Assembly (NCBI GenBank): GCA_905182995.1
Contig: CAJJDP010000038.1
Coordinates: 348,352 to 412,351, forward strand
Direction: 5' to 3'
DNA length: 64,000 nucleotides
Source: Paramecium octaurelia
Lineage: Eukaryota > Ciliophora > Oligohymenophorea > Peniculida > Parameciidae
A program made the translations under genes and the position numbers. Below the pieces are notes generated by a model. That model did no database searches, was not told the origin of the DNA, and worked only from the letters and a program-made list of their open reading frames with translations. This document shows, piece after piece, positions 13,212 to 24,354 of this stretch; the stretch's first letter is position 1, and each line of letters starts with the position of its first letter.

Positions 13212-13724
13212 GTTCATTTTAACAATTATTCTGTTTCATCAGTAAAAAGTCTTCCGCCAAATCCTTTGTTTTAATTTTTAAAATGTTGAGTAAATGTTTA
13301 CAAAGGTGATCTTAAGTTTTGAGATTGCTGAGATGAAGAAGCCTGTCTTTATTAAGAAGATCAAGCTTCTTCATACTGAACATGAATATCGTCAGATTCA
13401 TAATCATTTTCTTAGTCTTTAACTTCTAATCATTGCAAACTGGTTCTTAAAATTTCAAAAATACTGAATATATTTGGTAATAATAAAACTTTGTTTTTGT
13501 TTCTATTTCCTATTGAGATTAATCGTCTAATATATTTGTTAAACAAAATACCTTCATCATTATTGATAAAAGTAATAAATTTAACTAACATATAACAATT
13601 TTGTGGTATCTTTTAGAAAGATTTTTGGTGTAACATTTCTGTTTCCCAAGGATCCGTTAATAATAACTATATTTTATATATTTTATAAATTTCTACTTAA
13701 GTTTTTAGTATACTGTCGGCTCAT
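13212..13724 (-). CDS. Hypothetical protein, introns uncertain
   Basis: ATG at 13722-13724 (MSRQ), then a 21-nt intron at 13693-13713 (GTA...TAG), then a protein-like exon including TDPWETEMLHQKSFQKIPQN. In the same frame after a TGA comes an acidic, Q/S-rich tail (EVKDQENDYESDDIHVQ) and the end GFGGRLFTDETEQLLK at TGA 13212-13214. Two in-frame TGA codons (after LRTSLQ and after YEEA) must lie in introns or be mutations; a 30-nt GTA...AAAG intron would remove the second. Function unknown. Confidence 0.45.
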
Positions 13725-14029
13725 GGTAAAGGCTTAATGCAAGTATTCTCTAAATTATAAATTTTTTAATTCATTATTGTAATAAAAATATGCATGCTTT
13801 TAATCAAATATAATTTCTTTGATTAAACCGTTCAAGTTCATTTTCCATATATATTTATTGAAGATTTTAGAGATATATTTAATAAATTTAGACTGCCCAA
13901 TTCATAAAAGAGTGATAATTTTAACGATTTACTAATGGAGAGACATTCCATCTCTATATTTCTTTGATTAAAATAGGAAAAAAGCAGTAATGAGTCACTA
14001 TTAATATTATTTACGGAAATTAATATTAT
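13725..14029. other. Intergenic, divergent starts
   Basis: Short AT-rich spacer between divergently transcribed genes, presumably holding both promoters. No specific element recognised. Confidence 0.5.
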
Positions 14030-15191
14030 ATGAATTCAGGCTTTTTGACTTAATGGATTCCCTCAAAGCCTCAACAAGCTTCTGAAAAAAGTTCTGTATC
14101 AATCTACTGTGATACTAGCTATACAAGTTAAATTAAAATTGACATCAAATAAAATATGCTTATTAGTGATCTTTTCTAATATATCCATGGGGATGATGAT
14201 AAATAAGACTTACATCTTGTTTTGATCCATTCATCTGTATAAAGAAGGCTATGGGATTATGAAAAAGTAGAAGATGTTTTGCATAATAATAATAGCAAAT
14301 TTGTTATCTGCAATTTTTCGAAAAAATAACAAACATAAGGGCAAAAGTATCCCAGATATTTTGGTATTGATATTTATTTAATAAAGATGATAATTTTAAA
14401 GCCTATGGAAAACTTTTGAAAAAGAATAAATTAGGCATATATGTTGCAACATAAGTTTATTTGTCGCAAACATATTTTGGATTTAAGAACGAAAAAAAAG
14501 GTACAAATACTAAGACTATTTAGAGAAAATAAAATTAAGCAGTTTAGATAATGTTAAACTGTTTACTTGGTAGAATAGCACAAAATTTGATTTCTAAATT
14601 GAAAATGAACGAAAACTTTACTTTTTCTAAGCACTAAAAGAAATAGACTATCAATATTGGATAAGGAGCATTTAAGAGTCTTTGGGTGAAGCCAGATATC
14701 GATCTTTGATACATGATTTAGATGTCAAAGTTTAAATAGCAACAAGAAATCAAATAAATAGAATTGAAGAATTTGCATAGGGTTCTCTTTAGTAAATAAA
14801 AATAAGTGGAGACTATTTAAAACAGTTAAAATCCTAAATTACTGATATATGTGATGTCAATATAATTGAGTTTCTTTTAACAAAAAATTAAGATTTAATT
14901 GTAGAAATTATTACATAAATCGAAAAGGATACTTATCGTTTAATCAAACCTTTAGAGTCATAACCTTAAGTAGAGCCTTTAAGAATTTTTACTTCAAGAT
15001 ATCATTCAATATTGCATAAAAATGAGGATTTGGATTAGTTATTTGAAGAACTAAATGAGGATATCAATTAAGCTTATTTAGGTTTCTTAAAAATCTAAAA
15101 GATAAGAACTAAAATAATACAATAAGCTAGAATATAATTTAAAGAATAGTTTCCACAATTTAATCCCACTTTTGATTAATTTTATAATTGA
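14030..15191 (+). CDS. RA-like plus PH-domain-like protein
   Basis: About 380 residues. The N-terminal 100 residues resemble a ubiquitin-fold/Ras-association region (strand-rich, ending FVICNF). A PH-like domain follows: an opening strand YGKLLKKNKLGIYVATQVYL and the typical C-terminal helix with its tryptophan (ALKEIDYQYWIRSIQESLG). The C-terminal 180 residues are helical and Q/E/K-rich. An RA-PH order recalls membrane adaptors of the Grb7/RIAM type, but sequence similarity is weak. One intron at 14364-14386 (23 nt) ends in AAAG. The frame breaks at a run of eight A's near 14500; one extra A, or a 14-nt intron, would mend it. Ends at TGA 15189-15191. Confidence 0.6.
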
Positions 15192-15232
15192 ATTTTTAAT
15201 TAAGAAAGCTATTCTATATGAAATATAATAAT

Positions 15233-16457
15233 TCATTTGCTAAGAAGTTATTCGATCTTTAATTTCAATTCAATGCTACATACATTATATAGTTCTGGAT
15301 TTTGTAACCAATTTTATAAAAATTTATTTATATATTAACTTTATGTTTGGTTGCTTTTCTCATTTTTTTTAACCAGCTTGTTAATTTTTTAGATAAGTTA
15401 ATTGAAATCTTTGTTTGAATAGATTTGTTCGTAATACCTAATTAATGATCTTATTTGGGATTCAAACTTATTGCATTCCTGAATACATTGATAATCCATC
15501 CACATATGTAAAGTAATAAATTAGCGTTCTTTACAAAGGGTAGTCTTAATTTTTTCAAACCTATCAGCAGTTATAATAATCTCCTCTTAGGCATAAACCA
15601 AATATGTAATAAAATCAATTGATAAACTATTAGTATTTTCTATATCATTAACAATATAAGCCAAATAGTTTGAAATTACATGTAAAAATTAAGATAATTT
15701 GATAAAATTTGTTTATTTTTACTTATTCTACTTTTGTTTCAACATAAGAGATATTAAATATTGTTAATGCTATTTATCAAGATTTCCCATATTCCAATTC
15801 TTCGTCAATTAGTCAACGTTAACATATTTTCTTGTCAAACCTATTGATTAAACAAATAATTTTATATAGGATTGTAATTGCATTTCCTATTAACGAATAG
15901 CATTTTCATAAGTTTAAATTTTATAGAACTGGAGTATGAATTGCGATATTTCCGAATTACTTTTAATATAATCAATCACTTCAATGAGCATTAAATTTTC
16001 GTCAATATCCTTTCTCATTTATTAATACATCTTCTACGTAATTTTCAGTATTTAATCAAAAATCGGAATGGATAATAAATTGACTTTGCATGTGGCCCTT
16101 ACAAATGACTGAGTTAACCAAAAAAATTCTTAAAAATTCAAAATTCCTGTCTGAGTTATCAAACAAAATATTTGTTCCAATTTATGTTCCAAAGTAATTT
16201 TAGTAAATAATATCTTGTAATTATATTTTAATCATTACTATAATAATACTAAACTCATATCTATCAATCTCTAACTCTTCTTTGTATTACATTTATAGTA
16301 ATTTGAATAATTTTATGAGATCTTCTTTATACTATGGATTCAAATCTTAATCTTACAAGATTTCACTTAATTTTATTGTATAAGATTCAAAATTCTATAA
16401 ATGATATTTAATCTGTAAGTAGAAAAAGTTATTTAGTTTTGGTTGAATTATCCCCAT
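15233..16457 (-). CDS. Hypothetical helical protein, 399 residues
   Basis: ATG at 16455-16457 (MGIIQPKLNNFFYLQIK) to TGA 15233-15235. One intron at 16214-16238 (25 nt) ends in CAAG and carries an in-frame TGA, so its removal is required; the spliced length then divides exactly by three. The product is alpha-helical and Q/K/E/L-rich throughout, with phrases such as MRKDIDENLMLIEVIDYIK and FESQIRSLIRYYEQIYSNK. The layout resembles the helical C-terminal part of the RA/PH-like protein, whose gene converges on it 41 bp away, but I cannot show homology. No catalytic motif. Confidence 0.65.
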
Positions 16458-16537
16458 TAAGTGATTAATTTGAATATTTTATTATTAATTATAAAAGAAA
16501 TATCATTATCCTTAAGATAAATAACATCCTGTAAATA

Positions 16538-17018
16538 ATGTACCTTATTCTAACTCGACTTCAAAATGAAATATATCCTCCTCCTGAATTCAATTACGGA
16601 TTGAATTCATTTTTAAGATGCTCAATACTCATTACAATGTTAGGAAATAAAAGATGTTTATTTTGTTTACTAATTCAATAAAATTGAATAAACTCAATTT
16701 GAATATGACTTTACCACAAAATTTATTATTTATGAATAGAGCAATCATTATTATAGGAAATACCATTTTTGGATGGGCAGAAATTAGACTTTGAAGGCTA
16801 AATAATTAATAAAGGTAATATATTTTATTATGACCCAGATGAGTTAGGATTAATTTTAAGATGATAAAACTTTTATAATATTAAAGAAGTATAGAAAAAT
16901 TAAGTTATAATAAGAAACAGATTTGAGTAGCAGACAATATTATCTAAGATAAGAATTTACATTTTAAGAGTTGTTGTTGATTCATAGTTTTCAATAATTT
17001 TGTACAATGTCCTTTTGA
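16538..17018 (+). CDS. Hypothetical protein, about 150 residues
   Basis: Starts MYLILTRLQNEIYPPPEF at 16538-16540, divergent from the gene ending its 5' side at 16457. The downstream part (FEYDFTTKFIIYEQSNHYY, then TDLSSRQYYLRQEFTF) is in another frame and stops at TGA 17016-17018. A frame junction near 16640-16690 is not solved. The segment 16815-16847 could be a 33-nt intron (GTA...TAG) or be translated; both keep the frame. No family recognised. Converges with the NEK-type kinase gene. Confidence 0.4.
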
Positions 17019-17091
17019 TAATTGTCGATAATCATTTTTGCATGTGCAATTATGATAAAAATAATAGTTATCTGTATTTAAATGATTATTA

Positions 17092-19450
17092 TCATAAGTT
17101 AATTAATTATTCAGATAGATCTTTAATTTTATCAATACTTTTTGTGATTTCTATCTCAAAATGCAAAATTTTGTAGATTACATAAATTATTTATGGATTT
17201 TTTGTATTAAGCAACTTATTTTGGATCAAGTCGTCTATTTCTTCTTGATCTTTATCATTCAATTCTTCTTGAGACTAAGAATCTTTATTATAAAATTACA
17301 TTTAATTTGGCCCTTAAGAAATTGATGACTTCTTCAAATAATCTTTATCCTAAATCCTAAATACATTCTTTTCGTTTGATTTGAAGGAACTAATCTAATT
17401 CCATTTTTCTTTATTCAGCCTCCAACAATTATTTATTTAGATCCATTTTCTTATTGTCAACGCAGAGTTCAATCAACTGATTGCATTAGTTAGTATCTTC
17501 AAAAAGTTCCTCTTGAATTGTTTAAATGTTTCTATTTTAAATTGGAACTTCATCTCCATAATCAGTTGTATCATCCTTTCCTTATTCTTCATTTTCATAT
17601 TCACAATCCTCAGGATCTGTGTAAGCCTAGAAAATAACAAATGATAATTACTCCTTTGTCTGAATCCTATTAATTTTCACCTTTATTTTCACTAATCTAT
17701 TTATTTACTGTATTTGGTTCTGATTTAAATTGTACTTAAACATAATGATTAGATTCCATCTCCTCCTTAGATTCAACAAAAGCGGTTGGAATCTCATCAG
17801 CAAATGAAGCAATATATATTATTTCCTTTTCAGGTTTTATGATTTTAATATTGCTTTCATCTTTAGATACAAATTCAGGTAAATTCAATACCATATCAGC
17901 TTCTTCTTATGAACAAATTTGTTATGTTGTATTTTTAATTTTATTTTATTTTGGTGTTTCTTTTGTTAGTTCTAAATTATCAGCCTTCCTTAAAGGTTCT
18001 TTGACTTATCTGGCAGGTTCCTATGGAGCTCCTTTTCGGACTCTTTTTTTATCAACTTCTTCTATGTTAGGATTTGAAACCTTTTATTTTACTTGCACAA
18101 TTGGTTTCTTTGTAGGTTAGACTTGCTAACTTGAGAAAATATTTTGTTACTTATTCTAAGGATTATTATTAGATTATGAAGAAATTATAGGAATTTTATT
18201 AAGTTGAAATTATGCCTTCAATAATTCAGGTCTAGAAACAATTATCTGATCATCTTATTTTTATTTTTGCAAATCTGAAACCTTATCTCTCCAATCCTTA
18301 TAAAAATCATCGTTTTTTTAATTTTGGACTAGATTTGAAGCAGATGGAGGTGGGACTTATACTATTTTTTTCTATACTAAGGGGGTATCTTTCACAAGTT
18401 CCTGCTTTCCTTTTACTTCTAATTATAAATTCTAAGAGGATTGAGAAGCTTTTGTTTTCAAAGGTTTTCCTTGAGGAATGCTCTTTATAGATACTGGGAC
18501 TGGAGTGGCTAAAGAAGGCTAAACTTCTTTAGGCTTGCTGACTACAGGAGTCTATTATGGTAATATTGAGGAGGTCTGTTTTGAATTTGGATGAGGCTAA
18601 TTTAAGTTTAATTGCATTCTCAAGTTCTATGCTTATTAAATCAGGCCTGTCTAATTTGATATTAATAATTACTTGACTATTGTAATAATTAGAACGCGTC
18701 AGGTCTTTGTCTATAATCCTTTTATAAGCATTAATCGATCAATTATGCTAATGCTTAGGAGTACATTTATCCGATAGGCTCATATCTCCCTCTTATTATT
18801 TTAAGCACCAATGCTCCTTGGCTATTGGCTTCAAAGGGATGTTTAAAAGTGCATAGTTCATATATCACACAACCCAATGCCCAAATATCACTTTTCTCAT
18901 TATAGGGTTTTTCCTCACACATTTCTGGGGATAAGTAATAAGGCGTTCCTACCATTGTATTCGCAAAGTTATTTTGATCATTTAATAGTTTGGCGACACC
19001 AAGGTCTCCAATCCGAACCTGATCTTTTGAAAGAAATATATTCATTGATTTAATATCTCTATGTAGAACTTTATTTTTATGAAGGAAGGCTAACCCCAAT
19101 GTTATTTGGATGAAAAATCTCCATACTTAATTTTCTGGCAATGATCTTCCCATTTACATTTTTAATAGTTTATGCAAATCTCCACCTTCACAAAATTCCA
19201 TTACTATACATAACAATTACTTATCTATAAAGGATTCATAATATTTCACAATATATGAACTGTCTAATTTAGCTAAGATACTTGCTTCATTTAAAGCTTC
19301 ATTTTTCATTCTAGCATTCATTTTTGAAATGTTGATTTGTTTCATAACATAATTTTACTTATCAGCCTTACGTCTCACTTTATACACTTATCCAAAGCTA
19401 CCTTCACCCAATTTATTCAAAATTTCAAATTCATTAAGTTTCGATTCCAT
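17092..19450 (-). CDS. NEK-type serine/threonine protein kinase
   Basis: Predicted 760 residues. The N-terminal kinase domain shows every key motif: glycine loop GEGSFG, lysine in YVMKQI, catalytic loop [11 protein letters not shown], metal motif as DLG, activation segment [10 protein letters not shown] and APE-equivalent region followed by SDIWALGC. The HRDIK..N, DLG and GTPYYLSPE pattern is typical of the NEK family, which in ciliates is strongly expanded and controls cilia and basal bodies. The C-terminal tail (about 480 residues) is Q/K/P-rich and then coiled-coil (KKMDLNKQLLEAEQRKMELD). Introns: 18647-18672 (26 nt, ending CAG; an internal TAG gives the wrong frame), 17627-17651 and 17275-17299 (25 nt, TAG). 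The start is 81 bp from the divergent DHH gene. Confidence 0.9.
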
Positions 19451-19531
19451 AAATTTAATAATTTAACAAATACTACCTTGCCAAATTCAATTTCAAAGAG
19501 GAATCATTCAAATAAATTTCATTATTTAATT

Positions 19532-20578
19532 ATGTAAAATAAAGAACCATCAAGCAAACTATATATCATAGACCATGATCCTTGCTTAGATGGAATTTAC
19601 TCTCTGACAGGTCTTGTATTGCCTATTCTTGTTAAAATTAGAAAAGATAACTGGACAATCCAATAATACCTTGAATTACTCAAGTCTGAACTCTCTAAAA
19701 TATCAAAAAAATCCAAAAACCATAAGAGTATAAGCTAGAAATTAATTATCAAGATGACCAAATGAGAATCAAAATATGGGATTTTTCTATCCAACTATAC
19801 AGGATCTTTGTTATATGCCAATTAGATTGAGCGAAGATTCTAATGAAGTCTAGAAAATAATCAAATTTTTAAATGATGACTCTAAATCCTCAATTTTGAT
19901 ATTTGTTGATTATTTTGGAAGAACTTGGAATAATTTATTATTATTATCAAAAAAGTTTTAATATTTGGTTGTAATTGATCATCACTAAACATGTGTAAAT
20001 GCTATTTCAGATTATAAAATAGAAAATATTAAGTCTTAAATAAAGTGTAAGGAATTGACAATCTATTTATGTTAGTTACCCGAAACCGAACCTCTGTAGA
20101 TGGCTATAATGAGAAGAAGATTGTAATTCGATGTTCGTTAAAATCCAGCAATCTTTTATAAATTATTAGAATTCGACTTGGTTTTTTAATTAAAGAAGGA
20201 AAACAATTAGCTATTTAAAGAAATAAGAAAGTTGAAAATTTAGTTAAGTATCGTAAAACAGTTGCATTTGGGAAAGATGCAGTGGGTTACGCATTATATT
20301 GTGATGATTTAAGCATAATGAATCAATTAGGTAATGCCTTAGGTATTTTGGCTATGAGGTCAGGTGATAAAAAATTAGGTGCTGATTATCATGATGATAA
20401 CAGTAATTATACTTAGTATAAAATTAACTTGAGATCAGCTCATCATGATGAAAATGGAGTTCTACTCAATAGATTTAGATGTGATGTCCTTGCAGAGTCA
20501 TTTGGTGGAGGAGGTCATGTAGGTGCAGCATCTCTTAACATGAAGAAAAAAGAATAGAAAAAATTAATGTCTGAATGA
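19532..20578 (+). CDS. DHH-family phosphoesterase (exopolyphosphatase/nanoRNase-like)
   Basis: The DHH superfamily hydrolyses phosphoanhydride or phosphodiester bonds using a two-metal site. Here the first metal motif is IIDHDPCLDGIYS near the N-terminus, the DHH motif proper is in QYLVVIDHHQT, and the C-terminal DHHA1 signature is ESFGGGGHVGAAS. The order and spacing fit one complete enzyme of about 350 residues. The reading frame breaks three times, each time mended by one added base: in a run of A's near 19700, near 19762 and in a run of six T's near 20190. With three added bases the length divides by three. Substrate cannot be told from sequence. Confidence 0.75.
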
Positions 20579-20619
20579 AAATTTATATATTATAATGTCA
20601 TAATATTTTTGTAGAAATT

Positions 20620-21085
20620 ATGTTGAATTATAATTATAATTTATTAAAAGGCGATTACTAGATTCTTTTTCCATTATAGCATCTATTGGATCCACACTAA
20701 AATACACTTAATGTACTTGAGATAAATCAATAATAAGGGACTAGTAGTTTAGTCAACAAATAAAAAAAATTATTTTAATGATCTCCAAAATGATTCTGAA
20801 CCTACTTTTTTTCAACAGCTACAGCAAGGAATATATTAGTAGGTATTAACATTTTAGTATCATGAATTGTCGAGAGATAATTGAAATAGAATAAAATTTT
20901 TTAAATATTCTTTGAAGGATTCATTCAAGGAGAATGATATTATGTAATTGGATATACTTTATAAGTCTTATCTAGATTCATTGAGCATGAAAAAAAATAG
21001 AACTTTTAAGATCTTTTATGTTAATGAAATTTTTGTAGAATATTTCTACAATCTAAAAAGATCTATTAAAAATTTGTTATTTTGA
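20620..21085 (+). CDS. Hypothetical protein, about 140 residues
   Basis: Starts MLNYNYNLLKGDYQILFPL at 20620 and ends KRSIKNLLF at TGA 21083-21085. A 33-nt intron with GTA...TAG ends (about 20870-20902) removes an in-frame TGA. The frame breaks at a run of eight A's near 20763, where two extra or one fewer base would restore it. Helical, Q/N/F-rich; no domain recognised. Converges with the Myb gene 30 bp away. Confidence 0.5.
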
Positions 21086-21115
21086 ATGCATAGACATTAA
21101 ATATACATTAACAGA

Positions 21116-22220
21116 TCAAATTTGGCTTGTTTCATCTCTCTTTGTAAAAAAATATACTGGATATCCAATAAATTAAGATTAAAATTAACTCTACATAATA
21201 TGGCCTTATACAAATAGCATGGGGGAAAAATTTGGGATAATAGAAGAGACGTAATTCTCATAGTTTGAAGTATTGGAGTTTTCATTTGAATGTTCTACTT
21301 TGATAGAACTTTGAATTTTTATATCTAGTTCTATCTGATTTACCAACTCATCAGGATCAAAAGTATTATATTGTTAAATGTATTTCAAGATTTTTTGTTC
21401 TTATTTTTAATCAGCCTTATTCTAAGATATAATTTAGAAGTACAATTAGCATTTTCTTTTTGATTTTGTTCATTATTGAATTATAGCAGTTTTTAATTTT
21501 ATTATCGGTGCGCCCAGGCATTTCTTTAGCAATACTTGCCCATTTTTTCTTCAATTCATAGGCTTTCAGCATAATTTATTTTATCTCTTTATCTGAGAAT
21601 GGTTTTCTTGAATATTAAAAAAGATTTACTTATTTATTTTAGGGTTTATTACATTATTAAACCTTTCGCGTATCTACTTGGAATATCTTAAACTTTTTGC
21701 TTTTTTATTAAATTCGTCGGCTATAAACAACCAACTTTCTTTAGGATATTAACTTTTTAAATGTATATCAATACTTCTTTAAATCAATTATTATTTTGTC
21801 TTCTGCTTGTTTCCAAGGAAGTTGTTTTAATTTTTGCTTTAAAAGACTCAGCCATCTTGATATTAGGAACTTTTCGGGAGGTCCTAGAACACTCGATAAG
21901 TCTTTAAAAACACCCTTTTCTATCTAAAGTACAAAAATAAACTTTATAAATACCAAGTCATTGAATTCTATGTTTCTTTTCTTTGCTAATTTGACAACAC
22001 ACCATATTAGCAAATATTTATCTTTATCATGCAGTTTGCTTCGTGTGGTGTTTTCATCAAAATGCACCCAAAATTCATTGCTTAAATAATGTTATAATTC
22101 AGGAAATGACATTTTTTAACCAGGCAACTTGACAACCGACATTAGAAGTTCTTCATTCAACTCTTCAATCGCGGATTCTCCTAATTCTTCAATCAATTTA
22201 GCCCAATTAGTTTGTTTCAT
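21116..22220 (-). CDS. Myb/SANT-type DNA-binding protein
   Basis: 335 residues once four introns are removed: 21924-21953 (30 nt, TAG), 21753-21774 (22 nt, ending AAAAG), 21607-21629 (23 nt, ending CAAG) and 21422-21443 (22 nt, TAG); the spliced length divides by three. Two Myb repeats are visible. The first runs from PWKQAEDKIIIDLKK through ESWLFIADEFNKKAKSLRYS to IRERFNNVINP. The second runs from KPFSDKEIKQIMLKAYELKK through WASIAKEMPGRTDNKIKN to CYNSIMNKI. The spaced tryptophans and the PGRTDN.IKN motif are diagnostic of sequence-specific Myb repeats. The N-terminal 100 residues are acidic and helical. Probable nuclear transcription regulator or RNA-polymerase-III-type (SNAPc-like) factor. 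Confidence 0.9.
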
Positions 22221-22779
22221 TTAATTTAAATTAATTATCTTTTTTTATTCTTCTCTCCCTATTAAACTTAGGATATTTCGAATAAATTTGGACTATAAAA
22301 GTAGTTCTCTCTGCTCTAAATTAACAAACATCTCTCATGTGTCAAATTTTGGGGTTATCTATTATTATCTACTTAATTTTTACAAAAGGTTTAACTATTA
22401 ATAATTAAGTAATTTGTAAATTATATGATATATAATTCTCAAAAATGGTAGTAATTCGCTCAAATTGATAGATTTATGGTTACCGTAAATAATTCAAACA
22501 TTTATGAGCAATTAAAACTGCATACAATTAATTTATTAACCTATTCGGTAAATAAAACTTAAAGATTTTTGAATTACATAACTTCATAGGATTTTAATAA
22601 AAATAAAAATGTAAATATATAAAATATTTCAAACTCTCATAAAATTGAGTTTTACCACTAAATACTAAAATCTACTACTTTTTAGGATTGATAAATCAAA
22701 ATTAACTAAGTATGTTAGTTATTTTATCATATTGTTTTAATGGATATAATATATTTTATATATATTGATTTTAAAATTA
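22221..22779. other. Intergenic, Myb promoter side and globin 3' side
   Basis: AT-rich spacer between the Myb start and the end of the globin gene, both on the minus strand. It should contain the Myb promoter. No gene or repeat seen. Confidence 0.5.
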
Positions 22780-23330
22780 TCAAGCACTTTTATTTGGAAT
22801 AACAATTTAGTATTTCTTGGTTAAAAATGCTTCCCTTGCATCGTTGATTTCTCTGTCGTCAACTCCTAACATTTTAAGAACTTGATCTAAAAGATTTAGA
22901 ATTATTTCAAATTAAGCTTCTGTTACATTAAGTTTGCAATGATCTGATTATGCTTATGTTGGTTTTCCTCCAAATAAATGTAAAACCACAGCACTAAAAT
23001 GCTACGAAGCTTTCTATATAATTATACCAAATTCACTTACACTCTTTTCAACATTCTAGAAAAGAGACTTTAAATCCTTATTACTTGAGATACGTTCAAA
23101 CAATAATGATATCATGGGTTAAACTGCTTACTCTCCTCCCAGTCTTTCAATTAGGGGAACTTTTTATATACTTGCATCCAAAATCTTGGCTAAAAAATAG
23201 AAAATCTATTACCACTCCCTCTATTTTCCTAATTTAATACTTTTATCCCAACAATTCCAATTGCAGCAGCTACTGCAGCTATGGCAACGACTGCCTTGTT
23301 GTTTTCGATAAAGTTTTGAATTTTTTGCAT
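22780..23330 (-). CDS. Truncated hemoglobin with N-terminal membrane anchor
   Basis: 175 residues; one intron 23190-23212 (23 nt, TAG). A hydrophobic helix near residues 12-33 (KAVVAIAAVAAAIGIVGI) precedes the globin domain. The domain opens with LIERLGGEQAVQPMISLLF, has the helix-F region LFGGKPTQAQSDHCKLNV with a histidine in the position expected for the heme-binding proximal His, and ends LLDQVLKMLGVDDREI. This order is that of truncated (2/2) globins, well known in Paramecium and Tetrahymena and implicated in oxygen or nitric-oxide chemistry. The membrane anchor, absent from classic soluble ciliate forms, suggests attachment to an organelle or plasma membrane. Starts are only 22 bp from those of bL19m on the other strand. 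Confidence 0.85.
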
Positions 23331-23352
23331 AAATATAATTTAATATAAATAT
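23331..23352. promoter_or_regulatory. 22-bp divergent start region
   Basis: Only 22 bp separate the ATG of the globin gene (minus) from the ATG of bL19m (plus). Both 5' UTRs and any core promoter must fit here or overlap the opposite coding sequence. The stretch is AT-only apart from one base pair or so; no named element recognised. Confidence 0.5.
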
Positions 23353-24164
23353 ATGATTGGAATTTACAGATCACTAGTAAATACCATTCCTAGATTCAAC
23401 ATAGTTTATGGCTATGTACCTAAAAGGTCTCCCTTTGATAAGACTCATTACATAGAGAATTATATACCCAGATAAATTCCTTTCCCAAAATCAAGAAGAC
23501 CTAGATTACAATAGTGGGATGATGAATAAAAAATTTGGCCAGTAATCCCTCCATCACCCATTCTACCAAGAAAAAAGTTGTTATAATAATTAGAAAAAGA
23601 AGAATATGAAAGACTACAAATTATCAAAGTAATTCCATTCAATAATTAAAGCCTATGACATTCCCTGATTTTAGAGTGGGTGATGTAATTCAAGTAAAAT
23701 GGATTCATAATATGAGTGAACCAACTATGAATACTTACTAAGGTTTATGTGTTGGAAAAAGAAGATCAAACTCATTAGATGCCTCATTCAAATTTATCTT
23801 CAGATATTGTGGTGTGGATGTTTTTATGAATGTCAAGCAAAACTCACCTTATCTAAAAGAAGTCACTATTCTTAAAAAGGGAACAGGTAATATTAGAAAT
23901 AAAGTGTCAATATTTACAAAGAGATTGTCTAAGCAACAATTTATTACTCCACTCATGAAAAAAGGAAAACCTGTCAGAAGAAAGGATGATCCAATTCGTA
24001 AGAGAAGTTCAAGATCAAGAACATCTCTTTCAATGCTTAAATCTATAGAAGATCCATTATTGGCGGAAAAACCTGTTGAGAAGAAAACAAAAAAAGTATA
24101 TAAGAAGAAATAAGCAGAACAAGAACCAATTGTAGAGCCAAATGATAACACTAATAAATAATGA
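23353..24164 (+). CDS. MRPL19: Mitochondrial large-subunit ribosomal protein bL19m
   Basis: 262 residues after removal of one intron at 23629-23651 (23 nt) that ends in AAAG; the length then divides by three. The core bL19 fold is plain: PDFRVGDVIQVKW, then TMNTYQGLCVGKRRSNSL, then YCGVDVFMNVKQNSPYLKEV and KKGTGNIRNKVSIFTKRLS. bL19 sits at the subunit interface of bacterial-type ribosomes. The N-terminal 100 residues (MIGIYRSLVNTIPRFNIVYG...) fit a mitochondrial presequence plus a mitochondrial extension. The C-terminus is a basic tail rich in K and R. The splice is forced by conserved sequence on both sides, which makes this a key proof of an AAG 3' splice site. Confidence 0.9.
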
Positions 24165-24354
24165 TGAGTTTTTAAGTATACGTATAAATATCAACACCAT
24201 AATTATTATTTTTTCGTATATTTTTATAGAATACAAATTGCTTAACATTTTTAAATCGCAATCTTGTAAGAGGTTTCAATTTAAGATTAAATACTACAAA
24301 AAAAAAATGTTATTTGCAAAGATTAAATATAACAATTATTTAAAGCATTAATAA

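Noticed and set aside
11722-13724. TGA decoded as tryptophan
   Set aside because: Reading TGA as Trp bridges some breaks here, but well-defined genes (REI1, eL24, bL19m, globin) end at TGA exactly where their families end and use TGG for Trp.
23849-24151. Minus-strand ORF of 100 residues
   Set aside because: Antisense shadow of the bL19m gene, whose plus-strand frame is conserved and spliced.
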